DNA of 51,304 nucleotides, taken from NCBI RefSeq assembly GCF_001642725.1, contig NZ_LSUQ01000017.1, positions 1 to 51,304 on the forward strand. Reading direction: 5' to 3'. The position numbers were made by a program, and so were the translations under genes. Source of the DNA: Ferroacidibacillus organovorans (GTDB taxonomy: Bacteria; Bacillota; Bacilli; Alicyclobacillales; SLC66). Below the pieces are notes generated by a model. The model was not told where the DNA came from and searched no databases. It worked only from the letters and a program-made list of their open reading frames with translations. Below are positions 41,853 to 49,315 of this stretch, in pieces (the first letter of the stretch is position 1; each line of letters opens with the position of its first letter).

Positions 41853-43877
41853 ATGGGCAAACCGACATTCTATATCACAACGCCAATTTATTACCCGAAT
41901 GACAAATTGCATGTCGGTCACGCGTACTCGACGACCGTTGTGGACACGATGGCGAGGTACAAGCGGTTACGTGGCTACGATGTTCGCTTTTTGACAGGTA
42001 CCGATGAGCACGGACAAAAGCTTCTGCGCCGCGCAGAGACGGTAGGCCAAGCGCCGCAAGCGTTTATTGACGGAATTGTCGCGGGGATCAAGGCGCTCTG
42101 GGAGCGACTGGACATCTCTTATGACGACTTCTTGCGCACGACAGATGAGCGTCACAAAATGCGCGTGCAGCGCATCTTTTCAAAGCTCCTGGAAAAAGGG
42201 GATATCTACCTCGGTGAGTATGAGGGGTGGTACTGTACCTCGTGCGAATCGTATTGGACAGAGCGGCAATTGAGTGACGGGAAGTGTCCAGACTGTGCAG
42301 GGCCTGTGGAACGGTTTCGGGAACAGAGCTACTTTTTTCGGATGCATCAGTACGCGGATCGTTTGATCGCCTATTACGAGGAGCATCCGGAGTTTATCTA
42401 TCCGGAGTCGCGCAAACAAGAAATGTTGAGCAACTTTTTATTGCCGGGACTCGAAGATCTCTGCATTTCAAGGACGGCAATGCCGTGGGGGATCCCTGTT
42501 CCAAACGATCCGGAGCGGGTTATTTATGTGTGGCTCGACGCGCTGACCAACTACATCACAGCGCTCGGGTATCCATTTATAGAGGATGAGCGAGACGAGC
42601 TGTTCTCGCGCTACTGGCCAGCGGACGCGCACGTGATGGCCAAAGAGATCGTGCGCTTTCACGCGATCTACTGGCCGATTATGTTGATGGCGCTCGATTT
42701 GCCGCTGCCAAAGCGCATCGTTGGACACGGTTGGCTGTTGATGAAGGATGGGAAGATGTCAAAGTCGAAAGGCAATGTGATTGACCCGAATGCCCTGATT
42801 GACCGCTATGGCTCAGACGCGCTCCGCTATTTCCTGTTGCGCGAGTTTTCATTCGGTCAGGATGGCGTCTTTACGCTTGAAGCGATCGTCGAGCGCATGA
42901 ACTATGATCTGGCGAATGACTTTGGCAATCTGGTGCATCGCACGCTCTCGATGGTCGAGCGGTTCTGCGATGGGAGAGTTCCTGTTCCCGGTGCGTTGAC
43001 GGAACTGGAGCGCGAAATCAGCGATTTGATGAAGACGTGCAAACGACAGGCGGAAGCGGCGCTCGATGCGTTTGACTATTCGGGGGCGCTTGCACAGATC
43101 TGGATGATCATTCGCCGCGGCAATCAATATGTGGATGAGACGGCGCCGTGGGCGCTTAACAAGCGTGGGGAGACGGAGCGCCTCAACACGGTCATGTACT
43201 TTGCGTGTGAAATGATTCGTACGGTTGCCATCCTGGTTGCGCCGTTTATGCCGAAAACGCCTGCCGCCGTGTTTGCGAAACTTGGCCTGCCGAGTGACAC
43301 TGCGATGAACTGGGATGACGCGGCGGTGTACGGCGTGTTGCAATCAGGGATTGCGATCGCCAAAGGTGATCCGCTCTTTCCGCGGCTCGACGTCGCAGAG
43401 GAAATGACGGCGCTTCAGGCGGTTATGGGAAAATCGACTGAAGGTGGGAATTCCGTGGAACAAACAAAAGACGCAATGTCAAACGAGGCAGCGCAAAAAG
43501 AGCCTGCGCAAAAGGACATCACAGCACATGAGACACAGCCGGAAGGCATCGCGCGACTCATCGATATTGACGACTTCGCAAAAGTGGAATTGCGTGTCGC
43601 GGGTGTCGTCGCGGCGGAGCGCGTGCCAAAGGCGGACAAGTTGCTACGTCTCGAACTTGATCTCGGATCGGAAAAACGGCAGGTCGTGTCCGGGATTGCG
43701 AAGTACTATGAGCCGAGCGACCTGATCGGTCAGAAGGTGATTGTCGTCGCCAATTTGAAACCTGTCAAACTGCGCGGTGTGGAGTCGCACGGCATGATTC
43801 TCGCCGCGTCACACGGCGATCAACTGGTATTGGCGACCGTATCCGGAGACATTCCGCTTGGCGCCATCGTGAAATGA
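41853..43877 (+). CDS. metS: Methionine-tRNA ligase
   Basis: 674 residues, class I synthetase. HVGH (residues 20-23) and KMSKS (301-305) form the ATP site. One zinc knuckle (CTSCESYW ... GKCPDC) is present. The C-terminal tRNA-binding domain follows a linker rich in Lys/Gln/Glu and reads FAKVELRVAGVVAAERV and ANLKPVKLRGVESHGMIL. ATG 41853 has AAAGGGAGAG upstream. It starts the conserved metS-tatD-rnmV-ksgA run. Confidence 0.97.
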   Translation: MGKPTFYITTPIYYPNDKLHVGHAYSTTVVDTMARYKRLRGYDVRFLTGTDEHGQKLLRRAETVGQAPQAFIDGIVAGIKALWERLDISYDDFLRTTDERHKMRVQRIFSKLLEKGDIYLGEYEGWYCTSCESYWTERQLSDGKCPDCAGPVERFREQSYFFRMHQYADRLIAYYEEHPEFIYPESRKQEMLSNFLLPGLEDLCISRTAMPWGIPVPNDPERVIYVWLDALTNYITALGYPFIEDERDELFSRYWPADAHVMAKEIVRFHAIYWPIMLMALDLPLPKRIVGHGWLLMKDGKMSKSKGNVIDPNALIDRYGSDALRYFLLREFSFGQDGVFTLEAIVERMNYDLANDFGNLVHRTLSMVERFCDGRVPVPGALTELEREISDLMKTCKRQAEAALDAFDYSGALAQIWMIIRRGNQYVDETAPWALNKRGETERLNTVMYFACEMIRTVAILVAPFMPKTPAAVFAKLGLPSDTAMNWDDAAVYGVLQSGIAIAKGDPLFPRLDVAEEMTALQAVMGKSTEGGNSVEQTKDAMSNEAAQKEPAQKDITAHETQPEGIARLIDIDDFAKVELRVAGVVAAERVPKADKLLRLELDLGSEKRQVVSGIAKYYEPSDLIGQKVIVVANLKPVKLRGVESHGMILAASHGDQLVLATVSGDIPLGAIVK

Positions 43878-43887
43878 GGACACGCTG

Positions 43888-44661
43888 ATGTTGGTCGACT
43901 CGCATTGTCACTTGAATGATCTTGACCTCTATCCATTGGCGGATACCCTTTTAGAAGAGGCGCAGGCATCTGGCGTTTGCACGGTGCTTGTTCCGGGGTA
44001 CGATCGCGCGTCGTCGCTGCGTGCCATCGCACTCGCGGAACGTTTCACAGACGTGTACGCGGCAGTTGGCTTTCATCCGCAGGACGCAGAGCAGGTGACG
44101 GAGCGCGACTATGACGATCTCGCGATGTGGTGCCGCCATGAGAAAGTGGTTGCCATTGGGGAGATCGGGCTTGACTATCACTACGACCATGTGCCGCGCG
44201 ACGTGCAGCAACAAGTGTTTTCACAGCAAATTGCGCTGGCAAAACGGATGAATAAACCGGTGATCATTCACGATCGCGAGGCGCATCACGATGTGTTGGA
44301 GACCTTGCGCGCGACCGACGCGGCGGCGATTGGCGGCGTTTTACACTGCTTCTCTGGAAGTGTCGAGATGATGCGTGAGGCGATCGACTTGAACTTTTAT
44401 ATTGGACTCGGCGGACCTGTCACGTTCAAAAATGCGAAAAAACCGGTGGAAGTCGCCTGCGCTGTTCCGGCGGAGCGACTACTGGTAGAGACAGACGCCC
44501 CGTGGCTGGCACCGGTGCCCCATCGCGGAAAGACGAATAAGCCGTCCTATGTTCGGTTGATTGCGGAACACATTGCAAACCTGCGCAGTATCACGCTTGA
44601 AGAACTCGGGACACAGACGACGGCGAATGCGCGTGCACTTTTTGGTCTGGGGACGCGCTGA
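43888..44661 (+). CDS. tatD: TatD-family metal-dependent deoxyribonuclease
   Basis: 257 residues (YabD in B. subtilis). Metal-ligand motifs of the TIM-barrel hydrolase: VDSHCHL at the start, IGEIGLDYHY, VIIHDREAHHD, LHCFSGS and ETDAPWLAP. The stop lies one base before the rnmV start. yabE, which follows in B. subtilis, is missing here. Confidence 0.94.
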   Translation: MLVDSHCHLNDLDLYPLADTLLEEAQASGVCTVLVPGYDRASSLRAIALAERFTDVYAAVGFHPQDAEQVTERDYDDLAMWCRHEKVVAIGEIGLDYHYDHVPRDVQQQVFSQQIALAKRMNKPVIIHDREAHHDVLETLRATDAAAIGGVLHCFSGSVEMMREAIDLNFYIGLGGPVTFKNAKKPVEVACAVPAERLLVETDAPWLAPVPHRGKTNKPSYVRLIAEHIANLRSITLEELGTQTTANARALFGLGTR

Positions 44662-44662
44662 G

Positions 44663-45235
44663 ATGGAGAAGATTCGTGAAGTCATCGTTGTCGAAGGGTT
44701 GCACGATCGCGACCGCGTTCAGAAGGCGGTCGACGCAGACGTGATCGTGACGGGCGGTTCGCACATAAAACGTCAAGTGTTTGACGATCTCGCGCGCGTT
44801 GCAAAAACGCGAGGCATCATTATTCTCACCGATCCAGATCACGCTGGAGAGCGCATTCGCCGGGAACTCGCTATGCGTTTTCCGCATGCAAAGCACGCGT
44901 ATCTCCCTCGGCGGGAGGCGATCAACAAGGATGATGTCGGCGTCGAGAATGCAACGCGTGAAGCGATTCACATCGCGCTTGCTTTGGTGCGCACACCGAT
45001 GGAGCAGAGCAACCCGGAAATTCTGTGGGAAGACCTTGTTCGCGCTGGATTGGTCGGAAAGCAGAATTCCGCTGCGCAGCGTGAACGCATGGGCGAGGCG
45101 CTGCGAATTGGATATGCCAATGCAAAGACGTTTTTTAAGCGCTGTCAAGCGCTCGGCGTCACGCGTGAGGAGTGGGAGCGCGCCCGTGCCCGCATCGCGG
45201 AATCGAATGCTGCAAAAGAGGAGTTTACGCGATGA
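44663..45235 (+). CDS. rnmV: Ribonuclease M5
   Basis: Matures 5S rRNA. 190 residues; the N-terminal Toprim domain has VIVVEGLHDRDRV, VTGGSHI and ILTDPDHAGERIRREL. ATG 44663 overlaps the tatD end region; the longer frame from 44561 is only overlap. The stop overlaps the ksgA start by four bases. Confidence 0.94.
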   Translation: MEKIREVIVVEGLHDRDRVQKAVDADVIVTGGSHIKRQVFDDLARVAKTRGIIILTDPDHAGERIRRELAMRFPHAKHAYLPRREAINKDDVGVENATREAIHIALALVRTPMEQSNPEILWEDLVRAGLVGKQNSAAQRERMGEALRIGYANAKTFFKRCQALGVTREEWERARARIAESNAAKEEFTR

Positions 45236-46164
45236 AGCATCCCTTGCATGATCCGCGCTCCGTGAGGAAACTTATCAAAGAGCACCAATTCTTCGTAAAA
45301 AAGGGATACGGGCAGAACTTTCTCACGGATGACACGGTGCTTGATCAGATTGTCGATGCGGCGTGCGAGCGTCTGGCGGGCAGCGAGCGTCCGCACGTTG
45401 CGCTGGAAATTGGCCCAGGGCTTGGCACGCTCACGGAGGCGCTTGCAGAGAGCGGATTTTCCCAAGTCGTATGCATCGAAAAGGATGCTCAACTGATTCC
45501 TATCTTGGCGGAGACGCTCACAGACCACCCGCACGTCACAGTGCTTCAGGCGGATGCGCTGGAGGTTGATTTTGCGCAGTTGCCTTTTGCGCCTGGACAT
45601 GCGCTGCGCGTGGTTGCCAATCTCCCGTATTACGTGACAACGCCGATTCTCATGCGCATCCTTGAATCGGATCTTCCCTACGATCGTGCGGTGTTTATGG
45701 TGCAACGTGAAGTGGCAGAGCGTATGGTGGCTTCGCCCGGCGGAAAGGAGTATGGCGCTTTATCCGTCGCTGTGCAATACTATTGCCAAAGCGCGCTGCT
45801 TTGCATTGTGCCGCCTGAAGCGTTTTTCCCACCGCCGACCGTTGAGTCAGCTGTGATTGTCTTGGATCGCAAGAAAGAGCACGTCGTTTCAGACGTGCAT
45901 CGCCCGATGTTCTTTCGCGTGGTGCGCGCCGCGTTTGCGGTGCGTCGAAAAACACTCGCCAACGCCTTAGCCACCCATTTTGGGGATAAGGCATTTGTTC
46001 GCAAATGTTTGGAGGACGCGTCGATCGACCCCGTTCGGCGCGGTGAAACCTTATCGCTTGAAGAGTTTGCTCGTTTGGCTGTCGCATGTTCTGCACGTTC
46101 AGTTCACGCGGGTGGTGACAAGAGTGAAATTCATGAGTCTTTCAAAGGGCGCGATGTCGATTGA
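45232..46164 (+). CDS. ksgA: 16S rRNA dimethyladenosine transferase (RsmA/KsgA)
   Basis: Dimethylates two adjacent adenosines near the 3' end of 16S rRNA. 310 residues with KKGYGQNFLTDD, the SAM motif LEIGPGLGTLTEAL, the catalytic NLPYY and the C-terminal VRAAFAVRRKTLANAL. AAAGAGGAG lies eight bases before ATG 45232. Confidence 0.96.
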   Translation: MKHPLHDPRSVRKLIKEHQFFVKKGYGQNFLTDDTVLDQIVDAACERLAGSERPHVALEIGPGLGTLTEALAESGFSQVVCIEKDAQLIPILAETLTDHPHVTVLQADALEVDFAQLPFAPGHALRVVANLPYYVTTPILMRILESDLPYDRAVFMVQREVAERMVASPGGKEYGALSVAVQYYCQSALLCIVPPEAFFPPPTVESAVIVLDRKKEHVVSDVHRPMFFRVVRAAFAVRRKTLANALATHFGDKAFVRKCLEDASIDPVRRGETLSLEEFARLAVACSARSVHAGGDKSEIHESFKGRDVD

Positions 46165-46603
46165 AACGGTCGCCCGCGATTTACGCGATTTTTTAGAAGA
46201 AGATCGAACCGCGACATATCGGTTGATTGTTGGATCGGATTCACAGCCGCACGGCGCGCACCGCGACACTCTGTTTGTGACAGCGATTGTCATTCACAGG
46301 GTCGGGCGGGGCGCGCGTTTTTATTTCTGCAAAAGAGGGTATAAAAAACCGCTCGCCTTTCGGCAGCGAATCTTTTCTGAGGCGGCCATGGCACTTGAGG
46401 TCGTACAGGCGCTTGAAGCTCAGCTTGAGACGCTTGGGACGAGCATGCCGATTGAGATTCACTTGGATGTCGGAGAAGACGGTGAAACCAAGGCGCTGAT
46501 CAAGGATCTGGTTGGTTGGGTAACACAAAGTGGATATGAAGCGAAGATCAAACCCAATTCATTTGGCGCATCGAAGGTGGCAGACCGCTTTACCAAATCG
46601 TAG
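46154..46603 (+). CDS. YkuK-like ribonuclease H-fold protein (DUF458)
   Basis: About 149 residues. A YRLIVGSDSQPHG motif near residue 30 and a VTAIVIHRVGRGARFYFCKRG strand resemble the RNase H-like YkuK family, with possible metal-binding Asp residues (GSDSQ, HLDVGEDGET). The enzymatic role is unproved. ATG 46154 is taken because AAAGGG lies just upstream; ATG 46133 is also possible. It overlaps the end of ksgA and takes the place between ksgA and yabG, where B. subtilis has none. Confidence 0.75.
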   Translation: MSIETVARDLRDFLEEDRTATYRLIVGSDSQPHGAHRDTLFVTAIVIHRVGRGARFYFCKRGYKKPLAFRQRIFSEAAMALEVVQALEAQLETLGTSMPIEIHLDVGEDGETKALIKDLVGWVTQSGYEAKIKPNSFGASKVADRFTKS

Positions 46604-46728
46604 TCGTCGATGAGGACGTGATTTTCTGCACGTGGGCGCTACCGCAGGCATAGGATGCCTATGCGTTTGTGACAAATGACCACGCCCTCTTGGCGTGGTA
46701 CGTCGCGCAGGCGCGGGGGGCGAGCGTC

Positions 46729-47595
46729 GTGTGGAAAGTCGGCGATTTGGTGGTTCGGCCATCGTATGGCAGAGATGTTTGCTTTGTCATTACGCGGGTT
46801 GATCTTGAGGCGGGCACTGTCGAGCTTAAGGGCTTGGACGTGCGCCTGGTCGCGGATGCTCCGTTTTCAGATCTGATGTTGATTACCGAAGATGATTTTA
46901 CAGACTATCGTCGCGCACAGGCAAAAATAGAACAGGATACCATTCGGCTTGTCCAATTGCGACGTCAGGCGGATCGCGATAAAAACAATTATCGCTCAGA
47001 GCGAAGCAGGCATCCGTATGATTTTTTTGAGCGTCCCGGCCGTGTGCTGCACCTCGATGGGGATGGAACGTATTTAGAGAAATGCATTCAGACCTATCGT
47101 CGTCTCGGTGTCCGTGCGGTCGGGAAGAATCTTGACGAGTCAACCATTGCAGAACGCATCCCTGATCTGCTTGAACAATACGCGCCTGATATTCTGGTCA
47201 TCACGGGACACGACAGCGTCATGCGAAAGCAGCGCGGTGAGTCGGAGGTCATGCACGTAGGGAATTATCGCAACTCGGAGCATTTTGTGCGGGCGGTGCG
47301 GGCCGCGCGAAAGTATGAGCGCAGCCTTGACGAGCTTGTCATCTTTGCTGGGGCGTGTCAGTCTCACTATGAGGCGCTGCTTGACGCGGGGGCAAACTTC
47401 GCGAGTTCTCCCGATCGCATCATGATTCACGCGCTGGATCCCGTGTTTGTGGCTGAGAAGGTGGCGTTTACGCCGATTGGTGAAACAATTGACATCTATG
47501 CGGTTGTACAGTCTACCATTACGGGGACGGAAGGGCTTGGGGGTCTTGAGTCGAGGGGGAAATATCGGATGGGATTGCCGCGATCACGGTATTGA
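46729..47595 (+). CDS. yabG: Sporulation-specific protease YabG
   Basis: About 288 residues, matching B. subtilis YabG: an N-terminal KVGDLVVRPSYGRDV, central GRVLHLDGDGTYLEKC, ILVITGHDSV, VIFAGACQSHYEALL with the candidate catalytic Cys/His, and ASSPDRIMIHALDPV, ending ETIDIYAVV ... GLGGLESRGKYRMGLP. YabG trims spore coat proteins and is SigK-dependent in B. subtilis. GTG 46729 is chosen as the start because GGGGGG lies about eight bases upstream and this gives the family N-terminus; the frame is open to 46669. Confidence 0.92.
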   Translation: MWKVGDLVVRPSYGRDVCFVITRVDLEAGTVELKGLDVRLVADAPFSDLMLITEDDFTDYRRAQAKIEQDTIRLVQLRRQADRDKNNYRSERSRHPYDFFERPGRVLHLDGDGTYLEKCIQTYRRLGVRAVGKNLDESTIAERIPDLLEQYAPDILVITGHDSVMRKQRGESEVMHVGNYRNSEHFVRAVRAARKYERSLDELVIFAGACQSHYEALLDAGANFASSPDRIMIHALDPVFVAEKVAFTPIGETIDIYAVVQSTITGTEGLGGLESRGKYRMGLPRSRY

Positions 47596-47609
47596 GTGAT
47601 TGCGGCGTG

Positions 47610-47639
47610 TTGACAAACAAAAAGATAGCTTGCTATAAT
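47610..47639 (+). promoter_or_regulatory. Promoter 1 of veg
   Basis: TTGACA (47610-47615), an 18-base spacer and TATAAT (47634-47639). Both hexamers match the SigA consensus exactly. Confidence 0.85.
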
Positions 47640-47651
47640 ATTCGACCTAAT

Positions 47652-47680
47652 TTGACTTCCTCTTTGTGCTGTGTTACACT
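47652..47680 (+). promoter_or_regulatory. Promoter 2 of veg
   Basis: TTGACT (47652-47657), a 17-base spacer and TACACT (47675-47680). It is in tandem with promoter 1 and close to the ribosome binding site. Confidence 0.6.
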
Positions 47681-47706
47681 GACAGTACTGAAAAGAGGTG
47701 GAGTTT

Positions 47707-47985
47707 GTGGCTGCTAAAAATGCCTTAAATGACATCAAGCGTAACTTGGAAGGCCTCGTCGGTGAAAAAATCCTTTTGCGTGCAAATGGTGGTCGCAGAA
47801 AGACCGTTGAACGAACGGGCGTCCTCGAAGAAACGTACCCCTCTGTTTTTGTTGTCCGTCTGGATGAAGCGGAAAATTCTTTTAAACGTGTGTCGTATAG
47901 CTATGCAGATATTCTCACTGAAACGGTTGAACTCATGGTGTGCAAGGATGACTTGCATGTCAAAGTCGGTGCAGACACGGAATAG
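47707..47985 (+). CDS. veg: Veg protein
   Basis: About 92 residues, a conserved Bacillota protein linked in B. subtilis to biofilm gene expression. It opens [21 protein letters not shown] and has [30 protein letters not shown] 47707 follows AAAGAGGTGG; the GTG at 47698 sits inside that ribosome binding site. Two strong promoters drive it and a terminator follows, consistent with the high expression known for veg. Confidence 0.93.
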   Translation: MAAKNALNDIKRNLEGLVGEKILLRANGGRRKTVERTGVLEETYPSVFVVRLDEAENSFKRVSYSYADILTETVELMVCKDDLHVKVGADTE

Positions 47986-48018
47986 GTGAAAGGATCAACC
48001 TTTTTACAATGTGAACAA

Positions 48019-48051
48019 ACGGATCGCATCTCATGCGGTTCGTTTTTTTTT
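48019..48051 (+). terminator. Terminator of veg
   Basis: ACGGATCGCAT (48019-48029) pairs with ATGCGGTTCGT (48033-48043, with G-T pairs), followed by a run of T's to 48051. Confidence 0.85.
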
Positions 48052-48106
48052 GTGCAAAATAGGGAACAAGTATCAATAGGACGCGATTCTCAAAGGGGGT
48101 ACGACC

Positions 48107-48289
48107 ATGGGACGAAGACGAGGCGTGATGTCAGAGCAGTTCAAGTATGAGCTCGCTAAGGATCTTGGCTTTTACCCCACGCTAGAACGTGAGGGTTGGG
48201 GTGGGATTACGACGCGCGACGCAGGGAATATGGTAAAACGGGCCATTGAGATTGCTGAGGCGTCGCTCACGGCGCGTGAGAGGACCTAG
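48107..48289 (+). CDS. sspF: Small acid-soluble spore protein, alpha/beta type (SspF)
   Basis: 60 residues with [20 protein letters not shown] and [20 protein letters not shown], nearly identical to B. subtilis SspF over these blocks. SspF belongs to the spore DNA-binding SASP group made in the forespore. AAAGGGGG precedes the ATG. The position after veg is conserved. The following terminator makes it a single-gene unit. Confidence 0.95.
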   Translation: MGRRRGVMSEQFKYELAKDLGFYPTLEREGWGGITTRDAGNMVKRAIEIAEASLTARERT

Positions 48290-48317
48290 TCTGACTTGTT
48301 TTTGAGAGTATGCTCCT

Positions 48318-48352
48318 ACAGGGTGGTTGGTTTCTGCCACCCTGTTTTGTTT
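48318..48352 (+). terminator. Terminator of sspF
   Basis: ACAGGGTGG (48318-48326) pairs with CCACCCTGT (48337-48345), followed by TTTTGTTTC. Confidence 0.85.
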
Positions 48353-48490
48353 CATTTGTCGCGCGGGTTTGTATAACCTGAAAAGAATCGGAAAGTCTAG
48401 AAGTGCCAGTTCAAAAGTCAGGAATGGGATTCATGTTTTTTAATCATCGCGATTTGTGCGCGGGTCAGTGTCGTGACCAGGGGGATAACC

Positions 48491-49315
48491 ATGACGAAAC
48501 AAAAAGGACCGCTTGTAATTGTCGGCGGTGCCGAAGATAAAAAAAATGAAATGATCATTCTTCGCGAGTTTGTAAGGTTGTCAGGAGGGACGCACAGCAA
48601 GATTGTCGTGATGACTGTTGCGACGAAGCTTCCCATAGAAGTCGGTGCAGAGTATGTCGACGTGTTTGAACAGATTGGCGTTGCTGATGTACGGACGTTC
48701 GACGTCTCTTCGCGTGAGGACGCCAATCGCGCGAGTGCCTGTAAAGCGATCGAAGAGGCGACAGGCGTCTTTTTCACAGGTGGTGACCAATTGCGGATCA
48801 CCACCCTTTTAGGTGGAACGAATATGGACGCGGCGCTCCAGACGGGTCTTGAACAAGGGCTTGTGCTCGCAGGGACAAGCGCCGGTGCCTCGATGATGAG
48901 CAGCACGATGATTGTAGAGGGAATCGCTGAGACCAATCCGCGCATGGGCATTGTGAACATGGCGCCAGGTATGGAATTTCTGGACGGTGTCGTCATCGAC
49001 CAACATTTTGCGCAGCGTGGACGCCTTGGCAGGTTGCTTTCGGCCGTCGCGCAGTATCCACACCACCTCGGGCTTGGCATCGATGAGGATACGGCAATCA
49101 TCGTCAAAGAGACAACGTTTGAGGTGATCGGACGCGGCGCGGTATCCGTCGTTGACGCCGGAGCGCTCCTGTATTCCAACCTGCAAGATTTGCGACACAA
49201 CGACGCGTTGGCGCTGGGTGGCGTAAAACTTCATGTGCTTCCCGCAGGCTATCGGTTTTCGCTGCGCGAGCGCACGCTTTTGACGGGACAAGATTCGAGG
49301 AGTGGAAACGCGTGA
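48491..49315 (+). CDS. cphB: Cyanophycinase
   Basis: Breaks cyanophycin (Asp-Arg polymer) into beta-Asp-Arg dipeptides. A 274-residue serine hydrolase of peptidase family S51: N-terminal LVIVGGAEDKKNE, GVFFTGGDQLRI, the nucleophile serine in AGTSAGASMMS, VVIDQHFAQRGRLGRL and LGIDEDTAI. ATG 48491 follows CAGGGGG; an earlier in-frame start at 48473 lacks one. The stop overlaps the cphA start, so the two are a coupled operon for storage-polymer turnover. Confidence 0.93.
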   Translation: MTKQKGPLVIVGGAEDKKNEMIILREFVRLSGGTHSKIVVMTVATKLPIEVGAEYVDVFEQIGVADVRTFDVSSREDANRASACKAIEEATGVFFTGGDQLRITTLLGGTNMDAALQTGLEQGLVLAGTSAGASMMSSTMIVEGIAETNPRMGIVNMAPGMEFLDGVVIDQHFAQRGRLGRLLSAVAQYPHHLGLGIDEDTAIIVKETTFEVIGRGAVSVVDAGALLYSNLQDLRHNDALALGGVKLHVLPAGYRFSLRERTLLTGQDSRSGNA

